In this document: one piece after another, positions 1-8,510 of the stretch
How the letters are laid out: every line of letters begins with the position of its first letter
Position numbering within the stretch: position 1 is the first letter of the stretch
Assembly (NCBI GenBank): GCA_023388315.1
Contig: JAEWGM010000028.1
Coordinates: 1 to 64,000 of the forward strand
Source: Bacteroidota bacterium
Lineage (GTDB): Bacteria; Bacteroidota; Bacteroidia; Bacteroidales; Dysgonomonadaceae
DNA: 64,000 nucleotides
Reading direction: 5' to 3'
The notes under the pieces: model-generated
What the model was told of the DNA's origin: nothing
Databases searched by the model: none
Seen by the model: the letters and a program-made list of their open reading frames with translations, nothing else
Translations under genes and position numbers: made by a program

Positions 1-414
1 ATGAAATCAACTGAACATTTCAAACGAACCATTGAGGCATATCTTATCGATAGAGCCTATGCGGACGAACTTTTTGCCGTATCGTTTAACAAGCCGAACA
101 AGAACATGGATGACTGTATTACATACATTCTGAACTGTGTGAAACAGAGCGGATGCAATGGCTTTACGGATGAAGAAATTTACTCGATGGCGATGCATTA
201 TTACGACGAAGAAAACATTGAAACCGGCAATCCGGTAAACTGTTCGGTGGTGGTAAACCACACGGTGGAATTAACTCCCGAAGAAAAAGAAGAAGCACGT
301 CAGAAAGCCATCAGACAAGTGCAAGACGAAGCCTATGAGCGGATGACCCGGGCAAGACAAAAAGTCAAACCAAAGCAGGAATATGTGGAACAAAAAAGCC
401 TTTTCGACCTATGA
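1..414 (+). CDS. PcfK-like protein of a conjugative element
   Basis: A 137-residue acidic, soluble protein without signal peptide or membrane segment. Its sequence and its place directly before a PcfJ-like gene match the PcfK-like family found in Bacteroidetes conjugative transposons. The C-terminal third is charged and probably helical (about residues 90-125), ending KSLFDL. The gene overlaps the next one by four bases (ATGA), implying translational coupling. The first base of the window is the A of an ATG, so a start further upstream outside the window cannot be excluded. The molecular role of this family is not established. Confidence 0.75.
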   Translation: MKSTEHFKRTIEAYLIDRAYADELFAVSFNKPNKNMDDCITYILNCVKQSGCNGFTDEEIYSMAMHYYDEENIETGNPVNCSVVVNHTVELTPEEKEEARQKAIRQVQDEAYERMTRARQKVKPKQEYVEQKSLFDL

Positions 415-1694
415 AGGCAAGAACAAAGTTTCAAAAGCAAGTCGTTTCGCTCAGCAAACGACTTGCCCCAATCACTCAAAGACAGCAGGATTGGGCATTT
501 AGCACCTGTTTTGAGCGGCAAGCCAGAAGATTGAAAAACGGAACGCTTACCTGTTTGGAGTGCGGACAATCGTGGAAAGGCGGACACGCTTTGTGCGACA
601 GCATTTGCGGATGCATGTGTCCGAATTGCCAAGTGGAACTGACGGTTATCAATACCCGAAAACAGAAATTCAAATACGCGGAATATTTCGAGATGATTAC
701 CACGTGTGGCGGGTTTCAGGTATTACGCTATTTCTTTTTGGAGAAAATCTGCCAAGTTGGAAATCCGGCACAGCTGTTTTGCCGAGAAGTGGTGCAGTAC
801 TGGATAGCACCGAGCGGAAAGTCCGAGATAATGGCACTTACACGTGGAATGAGTATGTTTTATTACGATGCATGGAGCTGGACTTCGCAACTTGAAATCC
901 GCAGAGAGAATTACGCACACCACATCACGCCCGTTGCCACTTATCCACGCAAGCGATATATCCCCGAAGTGAAACGCAATGGTTTTCGTGGCGAGTTTCA
1001 CAATCTTTCTCCCCGCACCTTGTTTCGGCAGATATTATCCGACAGCAAGATGGAAACCCTGCTGAAATCGGGTCAGACAGATTTGCTGCAGCACTTTGCC
1101 CTATCTCGTTCCCAAACAGTCGATGATTATTGGGCAAGCATCAAGATTTGCATCCGTAACAAATACGTGGTTAAAGACGCATCGTTGTGGTGTGATTTTG
1201 TGGACTTGTTGCGTTTCTTCGGAAAAGACACGCTAAACGGCAAGTATGTTTGTCCGAAAGATATTCAAGCCGAGCACGACCGTTGGATGATAAAACGACA
1301 AGAATTTCAGCGCCGTGAGGAGGAGGAAAGGAAACGCCGGCAGATGCTGAAAAACGAAAAAGCATACCACGAGTTGAAAGGGAAATTTATCGGATTGACG
1401 TTTTCTGACGGAAATATTGATGTTCGGGTATTGGCGGGCGTGAACGAGTTTTACGAAGAAGGGAAAACCTTGAAACACTGCGTTTTTACGAACGATTATT
1501 TCTTAAAGCCGGACACACTTATTCTATCGGCACAGATTAACGGAAAGCGGATTGAAACGGTGGAAGTATCACTCGATACACTCCAAGTGATACAGTGTCG
1601 CGGGGTATGCAACCAAAAAACGGAGTACCACGACCACATCATCAAATTAGTCAATCGAAACGCGCACTTGATACGCAAGAGAATGACGGCATAG
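411..1694 (+). CDS. PcfJ-like protein
   Basis: A 427-residue protein of the PcfJ-like family, usually found with PcfK on Gram-positive and Bacteroidetes conjugative elements. The N-terminal part has a Cys-rich, zinc-ribbon-like segment (CLECGQ, then CDSICGCMCPNC, about residues 48-75). The C-terminal domain holds the family's typical GxxLxHCV-like stretch (EGKTLKHCVFTNDY, near residues 350-365) and RCRGV-type motif (IQCRGVCN). A charged coiled-coil-like segment (about 295-320, RREEEERKRRQ) links the two. It overlaps the PcfK-like gene by four bases and is followed by a clear terminator. The biochemical function is unknown; a role in element maintenance or transfer is inferred from context. 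Confidence 0.75.
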   Translation: MKARTKFQKQVVSLSKRLAPITQRQQDWAFSTCFERQARRLKNGTLTCLECGQSWKGGHALCDSICGCMCPNCQVELTVINTRKQKFKYAEYFEMITTCGGFQVLRYFFLEKICQVGNPAQLFCREVVQYWIAPSGKSEIMALTRGMSMFYYDAWSWTSQLEIRRENYAHHITPVATYPRKRYIPEVKRNGFRGEFHNLSPRTLFRQILSDSKMETLLKSGQTDLLQHFALSRSQTVDDYWASIKICIRNKYVVKDASLWCDFVDLLRFFGKDTLNGKYVCPKDIQAEHDRWMIKRQEFQRREEEERKRRQMLKNEKAYHELKGKFIGLTFSDGNIDVRVLAGVNEFYEEGKTLKHCVFTNDYFLKPDTLILSAQINGKRIETVEVSLDTLQVIQCRGVCNQKTEYHDHIIKLVNRNAHLIRKRMTA

Positions 1695-1744
1695 ATTTAC
1701 CTCTTTCCACCCTATGGCGGAGACTATTTTCTGACTGTTTTTTA

Positions 1745-1782
1745 TCCCCGAAGCTGAAAAGTTTCGGGGACTTCTTTTCTTT
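1745..1782 (+). terminator. rho-independent terminator after the pcfJ-like gene
   Basis: An 8-bp perfect stem (TCCCCGAA / TTCGGGGA) with a 10-nt loop, followed by a T-rich run (CTTCTTTTCTTT). It lies about 50 bases after the pcfJ-like stop and closes the pcfK-pcfJ unit. Confidence 0.8.
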
Positions 1783-1995
1783 GGGGAAAAGGCAAACAAA
1801 GAAAAGAAGCAAAAGAAATTTGCCGGGACGGAGTGGACTTTTGTATGACGTAATGTAACATCCAAACAGACAAAATTTTAACATAGACCAATCGCTATTT
1901 GTACGTTGCTTCAAATTTCAAAATCCCTGCGCATATTTATTTTATTCACAAATTAAACTTACATTTGTAGGAATAAAAACAGAAAATTCCATTCT
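1783..1995 (+). promoter_or_regulatory. intergenic region with promoter for the SOS-type operon
   Basis: No gene is seen here. TACATTTG at 1960-1967 matches the Bacteroidetes -7 consensus TAnnTTTG and sits 28 bases before the next start codon. No convincing TTTG -33 box is visible at the right distance. The -7 element lies in a short palindrome (TACATTTGTA) that could be an operator for an SOS-type repressor; that is speculation, since Bacteroidetes LexA sites are not well defined. Confidence 0.5.
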
Positions 1996-2277
1996 ATGGA
2001 CAGAGCAAAAAAAGGAGTTTATGTGTGGTATAAACCACATATCGACCACAATAAGAATGAATATCTTGGCATTTATTTGGCTTCAGAGGATGAGCATCTT
2101 CCAAATGACGAAAAAATGCAGCTTATAGTGTCTGGGAAAAAGCTTATGGAACTATCTCACAGTCAAATGAGCGATGTTATTATCTCCAAATTAACACAAT
2201 CTGATTGGAACTGGGAAATAGCGGATTTGGATTTATTCCGAGAAGAAGTCCATTTATTGTGCGAAAATTTGTTCTGA
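1996..2277 (+). CDS. small hypothetical protein ahead of umuDC
   Basis: A 93-residue soluble, acidic protein that I do not recognise. It has no signal peptide, membrane segment or obvious catalytic motif; it starts MDRAKKGVYVWYKP and ends in an acidic helix-like tail. It stops one base before the umuD start and has a -7 promoter element just upstream, so it is the first gene of the operon with umuD, umuC and the SRAP gene. A role as a regulator or accessory factor of the mutagenesis cassette is possible, but only from position. Confidence 0.65.
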   Translation: MDRAKKGVYVWYKPHIDHNKNEYLGIYLASEDEHLPNDEKMQLIVSGKKLMELSHSQMSDVIISKLTQSDWNWEIADLDLFREEVHLLCENLF

Positions 2278-2278
2278 T

Positions 2279-2737
2279 ATGTATAAGATTGGCAGCCATT
2301 CCGACTTTGATTTTTACACGCCCGAATTTAGCGACTTACAACTTCCGCTTGCGGGTGAAATTAATTGTGGTTTCCCATCGCCCGCGGATGATTTTGTGCA
2401 AGAATCCATTGACCTGAATAAGATGTTGATTAAGCATCCGGACGCCACTTTTTACGCCGTTGCACGGGGCTACTCTTTATCTCCACTGGTTAATCCGGGT
2501 GATGTGATGATAATCGACAAATCGGCGGAGTGGACACACGATGTGCTTGCGTGCTGCTTCATTGATGGCGAGTTTACGGCAAAATGGATTGAGCAATTAG
2601 AGGATAAAATAAGGCTGATGCCCCTGAACCCTGAATTTCCCATTCTTGAATATACGCCGGAGAAAAACAACATATATATATGGGGTGTAATTACGGCCAT
2701 AATAAATAAAAATGTTCGCCTTAGTCGACTGCAATAA
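2279..2737 (+). CDS. umuD: UmuD-like autoproteolytic subunit of DNA polymerase V
   Basis: A 152-residue S24-family protein of LexA/UmuD type. In this family RecA-stimulated self-cleavage produces UmuD', which joins UmuC to form the translesion polymerase. The predicted Cys30-Gly31 cleavage bond (INCGFPSP), nucleophile Ser66 (in ARGYSLSPLVNPGD) and general base Lys102 (FTAKWI) are all present. There is no N-terminal DNA-binding domain, which separates it from LexA. Its 3' end overlaps umuC by 26 bases in another frame, suggesting coupled translation. SOS induction is expected, but no repressor site could be identified with confidence. Confidence 0.9.
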   Translation: MYKIGSHSDFDFYTPEFSDLQLPLAGEINCGFPSPADDFVQESIDLNKMLIKHPDATFYAVARGYSLSPLVNPGDVMIIDKSAEWTHDVLACCFIDGEFTAKWIEQLEDKIRLMPLNPEFPILEYTPEKNNIYIWGVITAIINKNVRLSRLQ

Positions 2738-3962
2738 CTTTTATGCCTCTTGCGAACGCGTGTTTAACCCGGCGCTGAACGGTAAGCCCATTGTTGTTTT
2801 GAGTAATAACGATGGATGTGTTATTGCCCGATCGGAGGAAGCCAAGGCGTTAGGCATAAAAATGGGCGACCCGAAATTTCAGATTGAACACTTAATCCGG
2901 AGGAACAATGTGCGGGTGTTTTCATCCAACTTTGCGCTTTACGGCGATATGAGCCGCAGAGTAATGAACATTCTGTCCACCTATACGCCCAACGCGGAGA
3001 TATACTCCATAGACGAGTGCTTCCTTGACTTAAACGGATTTGATACCGACTTACGGGAATACGGATTGAAAATGCGACGGCAGGTTAAGACGTGGACTGA
3101 TATACCCGTGTGTGTGGGAATTGCACCGACCAAAGCGTTGGCTAAAGTGGCGAACAGAGTTGCAAAAAAGTTTCCACAGTTGAAAGGTGTACACCTGATT
3201 GACACGGAAGAAAAACGCATAAAAGCGCTTAAATGGTTGCCCATTGAGGATGTATGGGGCGTGGGTCGGAGATACGCAAGAAAACTCCGCGCTATGGGCG
3301 TGAACACGGCTTATGACTTTACGCAATTACCCGAATCTGTTGTGCGTGCACAGATGACCATTGTGGGGTGGCGGTTGCAAAAAGACTTGCAAGGCATACC
3401 GACGATTGAGATGGAGGTTGAGGAAAAGAAACAATCTATTTCCACCACGCGCAGTTTTGACCGGGACTATGATTCTTTTGAAGACTTGCACGAGAGAATA
3501 TCAACGTTTACGGTTTTGAGCGCGGAGAAATTGCGGGCCCAAGAATCGATGTGCCGGCGAATAATTGTTTTTATTGAAACCAATCGCTTCAACGAGAAAG
3601 AGGACTTTTACTCAAAGAGCGTTCTCTTGCAACTTCCGTTCCCATCATCATCCACTCTCGAGCTTGTTGAGATGGCCGTTGCCGGGCTGAAAAGCATGTA
3701 CCTTGAACACAAACACTACAAACGCGCTGGCGTGATATTGCTTGACTTTGTTGACGCCAACGAATACCAACCAAGTTTGTTTTACAACTCAAATCCACAA
3801 CATAAAAAGCTGATGGTTGCCATTGACCGGTTGAACCGAAAACACGGCAAACAAGCTGTGCGCCTTGCATCACAGGACGCCATCACCCACAAGATGCGGA
3901 GAGTACATTTGTCGAAGGCATATACTACCAACCCCAATGAACTCATAGAAATAAAATTTTGA
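2712..3962 (+). CDS. umuC: UmuC-like Y-family DNA polymerase
   Basis: A 416-residue Y-family translesion polymerase of usual UmuC length. Catalytic acidic residues are visible: Asp6 in FALVDCNNFYASCE and Asp101-Glu102 in YSIDECFLDL. The steric-gate/finger region (SNNDGCVIARS), the palm motif with GIAPTKALAKVANR, a helix-hairpin-helix segment (WLPIEDVWGVGRR) and the C-terminal little-finger domain follow in the normal order. It starts inside umuD and ends one base before the SRAP gene. Plasmid- and ICE-borne umuDC pairs are common and supply damage tolerance in the recipient. Confidence 0.93.
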   Translation: MFALVDCNNFYASCERVFNPALNGKPIVVLSNNDGCVIARSEEAKALGIKMGDPKFQIEHLIRRNNVRVFSSNFALYGDMSRRVMNILSTYTPNAEIYSIDECFLDLNGFDTDLREYGLKMRRQVKTWTDIPVCVGIAPTKALAKVANRVAKKFPQLKGVHLIDTEEKRIKALKWLPIEDVWGVGRRYARKLRAMGVNTAYDFTQLPESVVRAQMTIVGWRLQKDLQGIPTIEMEVEEKKQSISTTRSFDRDYDSFEDLHERISTFTVLSAEKLRAQESMCRRIIVFIETNRFNEKEDFYSKSVLLQLPFPSSSTLELVEMAVAGLKSMYLEHKHYKRAGVILLDFVDANEYQPSLFYNSNPQHKKLMVAIDRLNRKHGKQAVRLASQDAITHKMRRVHLSKAYTTNPNELIEIKF

Positions 3963-3963
3963 T

Positions 3964-4695
3964 ATGTGTTTTACAATTTCTGTCGAAAAAAAAGTCAAAC
4001 AAGTCCTGCAAGAATACGTAAAATCCAACCGGGGTGTTCAAATGCAGTTTGAATTCAACGAGGACTTCTATTTGGTTTCCGGTTTTGCGCATCCCAAACT
4101 ACCCATCATCAAACAGGGTGTAATCACCCTTTCCGAATGGGGGTTGATTCCTTCTTTCGCCCTACAGGAGAAAGCAGATGACTTTCAAAACATGACGCTC
4201 AATGCACGGTCAGATACGATATATGAAAAACCCTCTTTCAAAAAGTCGATTATAAGCCAGCGCTGTATCTTAGTGGTCGATGGATTTTTCGAATGGCGTC
4301 ACGAAAACAAAAAAAAGTATCCTTTTTATATCTACCCGACGGACGAAACCGTCTTCTATTTGGGTTGCATCTACAATTCGTGGGTGAATAAAATAACGGG
4401 TGAAATCAAAGATACATTCAGCATTATCACCACTGATGCTAATCCTTTGATGGAATATATCCACAACTCCAAAAAGCGGATGCCGTTAATTCTCGACCAA
4501 GCAGATATTCAAGATTGGATCCATCCGGAAACCGACAAACAGGTTGTTAAAAACCTGATGAAGCCCTACCCTGAAACAGAGATGTCTTATCACTCAATTA
4601 CAACGGATGCGGGAAACGCTCGGAAAAACAGAAATCTGCCGGAAATAAAGGATAAAGTAAACTATCCGGAGTTGGGTACGAAAACTTTATTCTGA
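3964..4695 (+). CDS. SOS response-associated peptidase (SRAP/HMCES-like, YedK family)
   Basis: A 243-residue SRAP domain protein. Family members form a covalent thiazolidine link between Cys2 and abasic sites in single-stranded DNA, shielding them. The key residues are all visible: Cys2 after Met removal (MCFTISV), Asn80 in the LNARSDT motif, Glu110 in VVDGFFEWR and His167 in the IHNSKKRMPLIL segment. The N-terminus is MCF rather than the usual MCGR. It follows umuC after a single base, so abasic-site protection and error-prone synthesis are co-expressed. Confidence 0.92.
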   Translation: MCFTISVEKKVKQVLQEYVKSNRGVQMQFEFNEDFYLVSGFAHPKLPIIKQGVITLSEWGLIPSFALQEKADDFQNMTLNARSDTIYEKPSFKKSIISQRCILVVDGFFEWRHENKKKYPFYIYPTDETVFYLGCIYNSWVNKITGEIKDTFSIITTDANPLMEYIHNSKKRMPLILDQADIQDWIHPETDKQVVKNLMKPYPETEMSYHSITTDAGNARKNRNLPEIKDKVNYPELGTKTLF

Positions 4696-4711
4696 ATTAT
4701 TTTATTATACA

Positions 4712-4744
4712 AAAAGCCCCTACACATCACGTGCAAGGACTTTT
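4712..4744. terminator. possible terminator between convergent operons
   Basis: The 157 bases between the SRAP gene (plus) and traQ (minus) hold no gene. A weak imperfect hairpin (AAAAGCCCCT ... AGGACTTTT, with one wobble or mismatch and a bulge) is flanked by A- and T-rich stretches. It could act for one or both converging transcripts. Confidence 0.35.
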
Positions 4745-4852
4745 CAAAACTACTACTACATAGAAAGAAATTGTTTGTATTCTACTAAAAGCGTTGTTTT
4801 AGAGACAATATGTTATCAATGGGGCGAGTTCATCGCTTTCGTGATAATGTAA

Positions 4853-5305
4853 CTATGCATCAAACTCACTTTCTTTTTTAGCATTGAAAGAAAACTCCTG
4901 CCTTTTCTCGTTCCCAAAACTATCCTCAATCACCACTTCAAACTGTTGGCTTTCTTCCGAGCGGGATGTATAATACAACCGAAATTCCTTATCCGGTAAC
5001 GGATATCGATCATTGGGCAGGAACGCTTCGCCGTCTTTTACTAATCGCAAAATTCCCTGTCCTTCAAATTGAAAATAACGAATAGTATAGCGATTATCGG
5101 CAAATGCCCCTTTTTCAATCAGAGAACACCTTATTTCGATTGTTTCACCCTGTTTGATTTCTTTACGCACCGGCATCGTGCGCACATCAAACTCATAAGC
5201 CTGCTGAATGTCCAACTTGCTATCACAAGCAGATAGACAAAACCCGGCAAAAAGCAGCACTCCTACTGCCCATAAATTGTTGATTATATCACGTTTTAAT
5301 TTCAT
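4853..5305 (-). CDS. traQ: conjugative transposon lipoprotein TraQ (DUF3872 family)
   Basis: A 150-residue predicted lipoprotein. The N-terminal hydrophobic segment (about residues 12-27) ends in a lipobox with Cys (GFCLSACDSK). The rest is beta-rich, in keeping with the DUF3872/TraQ family at the end of Bacteroidetes tra operons. It starts 12 bases after traO stops and is the last tra gene here; the traP- and lysozyme-like genes sometimes found near this position are absent. It probably belongs to the outer-membrane side of the conjugation machine, though no precise role is established. Confidence 0.82.
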   Translation of the reverse strand: MKLKRDIINNLWAVGVLLFAGFCLSACDSKLDIQQAYEFDVRTMPVRKEIKQGETIEIRCSLIEKGAFADNRYTIRYFQFEGQGILRLVKDGEAFLPNDRYPLPDKEFRLYYTSRSEESQQFEVVIEDSFGNEKRQEFSFNAKKESEFDA

Positions 5306-5317
5306 GATTGCTTTGTT

Positions 5318-5887
5318 TTAAAAGATTATTCTAATACCTGTACTTAGCTGCAGACGAAATATTTCTACATCACTGTTCCACAATACATTGCACTTCCCCT
5401 TTACGAAAAACACCAGATTGTCCGCGGCAAAAACATCCAACGCCAAATGATACGCTCCACCATAAATAAAGCGGTCTTTTGTGAGCAAAGTTGCGCCGTC
5501 GGGCAGAAGTTTTTCGCTCCGATTAACGGTTTCGTAACCGGCAACGGCGGCAATTCCCGTGTTCAGCAACACGTTCTTTCCCGCATCTGAAAAGAGATTG
5601 AGCAGGTAACCGCCTTCAAAAGCGATGGTTTCTGCCGGAATGTATTCTTTCCTGTATGCGAAGTTCTTTTTGGCGTATTCCAAGCCGAAGAGCCAGTGAT
5701 TGGCTCGTTTGTGGTTAATGGTCATTGCCATTTGAGCCGTCAAATTGCCGTTTTCAAAGAGTTTACTTTCCGTAACGGGAACCCCGATGGAAAGCTGCAA
5801 TCCGCGTTGTCCGGGTATCAGCCGTTGGGCGTGCGTGCTTGTGGCAATCGCCACAAGGCACACGAGTAGTATAATGGACTTTTTCAT
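5318..5887 (-). CDS. traO: conjugal transfer protein TraO
   Basis: A 189-residue protein with a signal peptide (residues 1-20, ending THAQ) and a beta-rich body with alternating hydrophobic residues, like the outer-membrane-associated TraO of CTnDOT-type elements. Its start codon overlaps the traN stop by one base, indicating translational coupling. The assignment rests on sequence resemblance and on the conserved order traN-traO-traQ. Confidence 0.83.
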   Translation of the reverse strand: MKKSIILLVCLVAIATSTHAQRLIPGQRGLQLSIGVPVTESKLFENGNLTAQMAMTINHKRANHWLFGLEYAKKNFAYRKEYIPAETIAFEGGYLLNLFSDAGKNVLLNTGIAAVAGYETVNRSEKLLPDGATLLTKDRFIYGGAYHLALDVFAADNLVFFVKGKCNVLWNSDVEIFRLQLSTGIRIIF

Positions 5888-6816
5888 CAGAATTTCAATT
5901 TTAAATTGTCAATGTTTTTGGCACGGATTAGGTCCTCGTTTTCCACGACAAAGGTCTGGTGTCGTCCGCCGTTTTGCTCAAAAAGCGTAACTTCCAACAC
6001 TTTATCATCGGGCAAAGTGAATTGCTCCAAAGCGAAAACCGAACGCCCTGTTCGCAGTCCGCTGATGCGGGTAATATTGTTGTAGGCTCGCAAGGGTGGC
6101 AATATCTGCTCTTGAATGGCGGTACGTTTTGACACTTTTTTATCTATTATTTTGAACGTGATAAAATCAATATTGTACGGCATCTCGCTTTGGTTTTTTG
6201 TCTGTAAATGAAAGTACAATAAGCCGTTGTGTGCGTATAATCCACGCAAAAGGAACTGTATGCCAAACTTTTTGCTGCCGATATGCTTGATTTCACGTTT
6301 ATCGTTCTGCCAAATCGTTGTCATAATCAGTTTGACCAACACAGGCGATTGATTGCCCAATTCCTTAAAGTAAATATCGCCGTTAAGCCCCCCTTTGGGG
6401 GGTTGGGGGGCTGCTCCCGCATGCAGAAAGTCCTGCATCTCGATGTTCAGCCGTTCCGGTTCTTCGGCATATTTCACGTTAAAGGCATAAAAACTGCCGT
6501 CATCACAAATAACCGAGAGGTTGGTTTCCGTTTCAAAATCACGCACAGCGGCTTTTACACGCAAAACGTTATCGGCATCTTCCGCTTTGCCTGCAATGAT
6601 GTTCGAACTTCCCAAATCGACGTATCGGATTTGAGCGGGAAAAATCAGGTGGACGGTTTTCTCATACGTTACTTCCAGACCATAAGGCAGTACCACACGT
6701 CCGTTTGGGACTGTCCGGCTCATTCCTTGATATAAATCTCCGGAACCGAGCTGTGCTTTTGCAGAAAAAACCCCTGCAAAAAGAATCGTTGCTAAAAATA
6801 GATGTTTTAATTTCAT
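5887..6816 (-). CDS. traN: conjugal transfer protein TraN (VirB9-like position)
   Basis: A 309-residue protein with signal peptide (1-21, ending FSAKAQ). It matches the Bacteroidetes TraN family, which is thought to fill the place of VirB9 in the outer-membrane core of the type IV secretion system. An odd short segment near residues 134-145 (PQPPKGGLNG) is encoded by a G/C-rich repeat that looks inserted in frame (see repeat at 6383). It is preceded by traM with 20 bases between them. Confidence 0.85.
   Translation of the reverse strand: MKLKHLFLATILFAGVFSAKAQLGSGDLYQGMSRTVPNGRVVLPYGLEVTYEKTVHLIFPAQIRYVDLGSSNIIAGKAEDADNVLRVKAAVRDFETETNLSVICDDGSFYAFNVKYAEEPERLNIEMQDFLHAGAAPQPPKGGLNGDIYFKELGNQSPVLVKLIMTTIWQNDKREIKHIGSKKFGIQFLLRGLYAHNGLLYFHLQTKNQSEMPYNIDFITFKIIDKKVSKRTAIQEQILPPLRAYNNITRISGLRTGRSVFALEQFTLPDDKVLEVTLFEQNGGRHQTFVVENEDLIRAKNIDNLKLKF
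6383..6413. repeat. short palindrome-rich repeat inside traN
   Basis: On the minus strand this reads as C6, AA, C6, AAA, G6, CTTAA. It is in frame and codes for PQPPKGGLN within traN. A related sequence with the same layout (CCCC..CCTCTAAAGGGGACTTAA) lies at 27874-27900. I recognise this as a widespread short Bacteroidetes repeat type, usually intergenic; here it seems to have entered a coding sequence. Confidence 0.6.
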
Positions 6817-6836
6817 AGTTATCGTTGTTTAAAATG

Positions 6837-8213
6837 TTATTTATTGGGGATTAGATAGAGTTTGTGTCCGCTTTTCAGCGTGATTTTCACTTCCCGCATT
6901 TTCTTGTTCAGGTATTGCGATGCTCCCTGCATAATGCCTTTTCCGGCATCGGTGGCGAGCTGTTGACGCGCAGACGAATTAAAGGTAAAACTCGTTCCGG
7001 CGCTTTGTCCCATTCCGGCAACCACTTCCTTTACGGCGTTCATCTCTTCCGAGTTGGGAATAAATACTCCCGGTTGCCCGTCCAAATCGTATGCGGAGAG
7101 ATTAACGGCGATAATACGTTCCCGCTCTTCGATACTCGTTACCGAAAGCGTTAAGCGATTGCCTTGAATTCTCGCTGTGGCAGTTAGTGTTTTGTTTTTC
7201 GGAAGCTGCATATTGGCAACACGGGCTGTTTCCAATAGCCGCAAGCGGACGGTTTCGCCGTCTTTAATCGTTACGGTTTCATGAACGGAAACTTTCAGCG
7301 TATTTTTCAGCGGGATATCATCATCGCTTTGTAGGGTGGAAAGAAATCCGCGGTTGCGTTCTTCCGTCTGTTCGGCGATGAATACGCTGTCGGGAACTTC
7401 TTGGTACAGTGCCGAAACCACATTTTTCCTGTCGGGCAGCAGCACAAGCGTAGGCTCTTTGCGTTCGGCTTTGCTGTGTGCACCGGGAAGCGGGTCATCC
7501 ATATCCCTTTCAATAGCGTTCTCGAACGGATTAACGGACGTTTTCTGTCCTTGCGGCAGGTATTTGGCCGCCAACTGATACGATTTTTCCATCAGGGCAA
7601 GGTGATCTGTTTCTTCGTTTCTGTTTTCTTCCATCTCTGAAATTTTGGATCGGAGTTCGTCCACTTCTCGCCACAACTCCTCTTTTTCCGGGTCGTAGGC
7701 GGGCGGCTCGTTAAACGACTGCAACATCCGTGTGGTTTCTTGGTACTGATTGACCGATTTTGCTACCGGGTCGGCATTTTCGGTTTCGTTATCCGATAAA
7801 GCGTTGTTTATGTTTTCGCTTTCACGATTAAAATAGTCATACAAATTTCCGAGCATATCTTGGCGCTCATTCTCTTTTTCCAAGTCTGTTCCCAAATCGT
7901 ATGCTTTCAGTTTGTCATCGGGCAAGTCAAGATTGGATGCTTGTGGAATGTTATCGTTCAGTCCGATTTGCCCCTCTGTTTTTTTCTTTTCATCAGCAGA
8001 CGGTGCGAAAATTATCCACATAACCAAGACAAACAGAATCCCCAGCGCACTGAAAACAACAGCTTTATTAAATTTTTCACGGTTTTGTGGGAACAGCTGT
8101 TTGAAGAGGTTTTCTTTTTCGGTTTTTCCATCGTTTTCCGGGACTCTTTCTTGCGGATAATCCGTCTGCTCCACCGGAAAGTTCTTTTGATTTTGTTCTT
8201 TTTCATTTCTCAT
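6837..8213 (-). CDS. traM: conjugal transfer protein TraM (VirB10-like position)
   Basis: A 458-residue protein with a charged cytoplasmic N-terminus, one membrane helix (about residues 50-68, FSALGILFVLVMWIIF), a long acidic and coiled-coil-prone middle (EVDELRSKISEMEENR near 185-205) and a C-terminal periplasmic domain (about 300-458). This matches TraM of Bacteroidetes conjugative transposons, which occupies the VirB10 position bridging both membranes. It follows traL by 12 bases. Confidence 0.87.
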   Translation of the reverse strand: MRNEKEQNQKNFPVEQTDYPQERVPENDGKTEKENLFKQLFPQNREKFNKAVVFSALGILFVLVMWIIFAPSADEKKKTEGQIGLNDNIPQASNLDLPDDKLKAYDLGTDLEKENERQDMLGNLYDYFNRESENINNALSDNETENADPVAKSVNQYQETTRMLQSFNEPPAYDPEKEELWREVDELRSKISEMEENRNEETDHLALMEKSYQLAAKYLPQGQKTSVNPFENAIERDMDDPLPGAHSKAERKEPTLVLLPDRKNVVSALYQEVPDSVFIAEQTEERNRGFLSTLQSDDDIPLKNTLKVSVHETVTIKDGETVRLRLLETARVANMQLPKNKTLTATARIQGNRLTLSVTSIEERERIIAVNLSAYDLDGQPGVFIPNSEEMNAVKEVVAGMGQSAGTSFTFNSSARQQLATDAGKGIMQGASQYLNKKMREVKITLKSGHKLYLIPNK

Positions 8214-8225
8214 AGTTGTTGTTTT

Positions 8226-8510
8226 TTAGGTAGTTGTTTGTTCCAAAGTTTCGTGTCGAAAAAGGCTGTCTTTTCGCAGTGGTGTGTCTATTATTTCAGG
8301 TATGCCTGTTTTAATATTTTCCTCAAGCAATTCGTTTTGCTTCATTTTAACCTTTTCTTTTTCGGGAATAAAAGCCGAAACAATCAGAGCGGCTGAGCAA
8401 AGTAAATAAACTGTGCTCACGCTGTAAAAGAAAATCCTTCGCTGACGCATAGTCAGTTTTTCGCATTTGGCTTTCAGCCACAGATGCAGTTTGAGATAGG
8501 TTCGTATCAT
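8226..8510 (-). CDS. traL: conjugal transfer protein TraL (DUF3989 family)
   Basis: A 94-residue protein with one predicted membrane helix (about residues 28-47) flanked by basic residues. Small size, membrane topology and place between traK and traM fit the DUF3989/TraL family. Its start overlaps the traK stop by four bases (ATGA). Confidence 0.78.
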   Translation of the reverse strand: MIRTYLKLHLWLKAKCEKLTMRQRRIFFYSVSTVYLLCSAALIVSAFIPEKEKVKMKQNELLEENIKTGIPEIIDTPLRKDSLFRHETLEQTTT

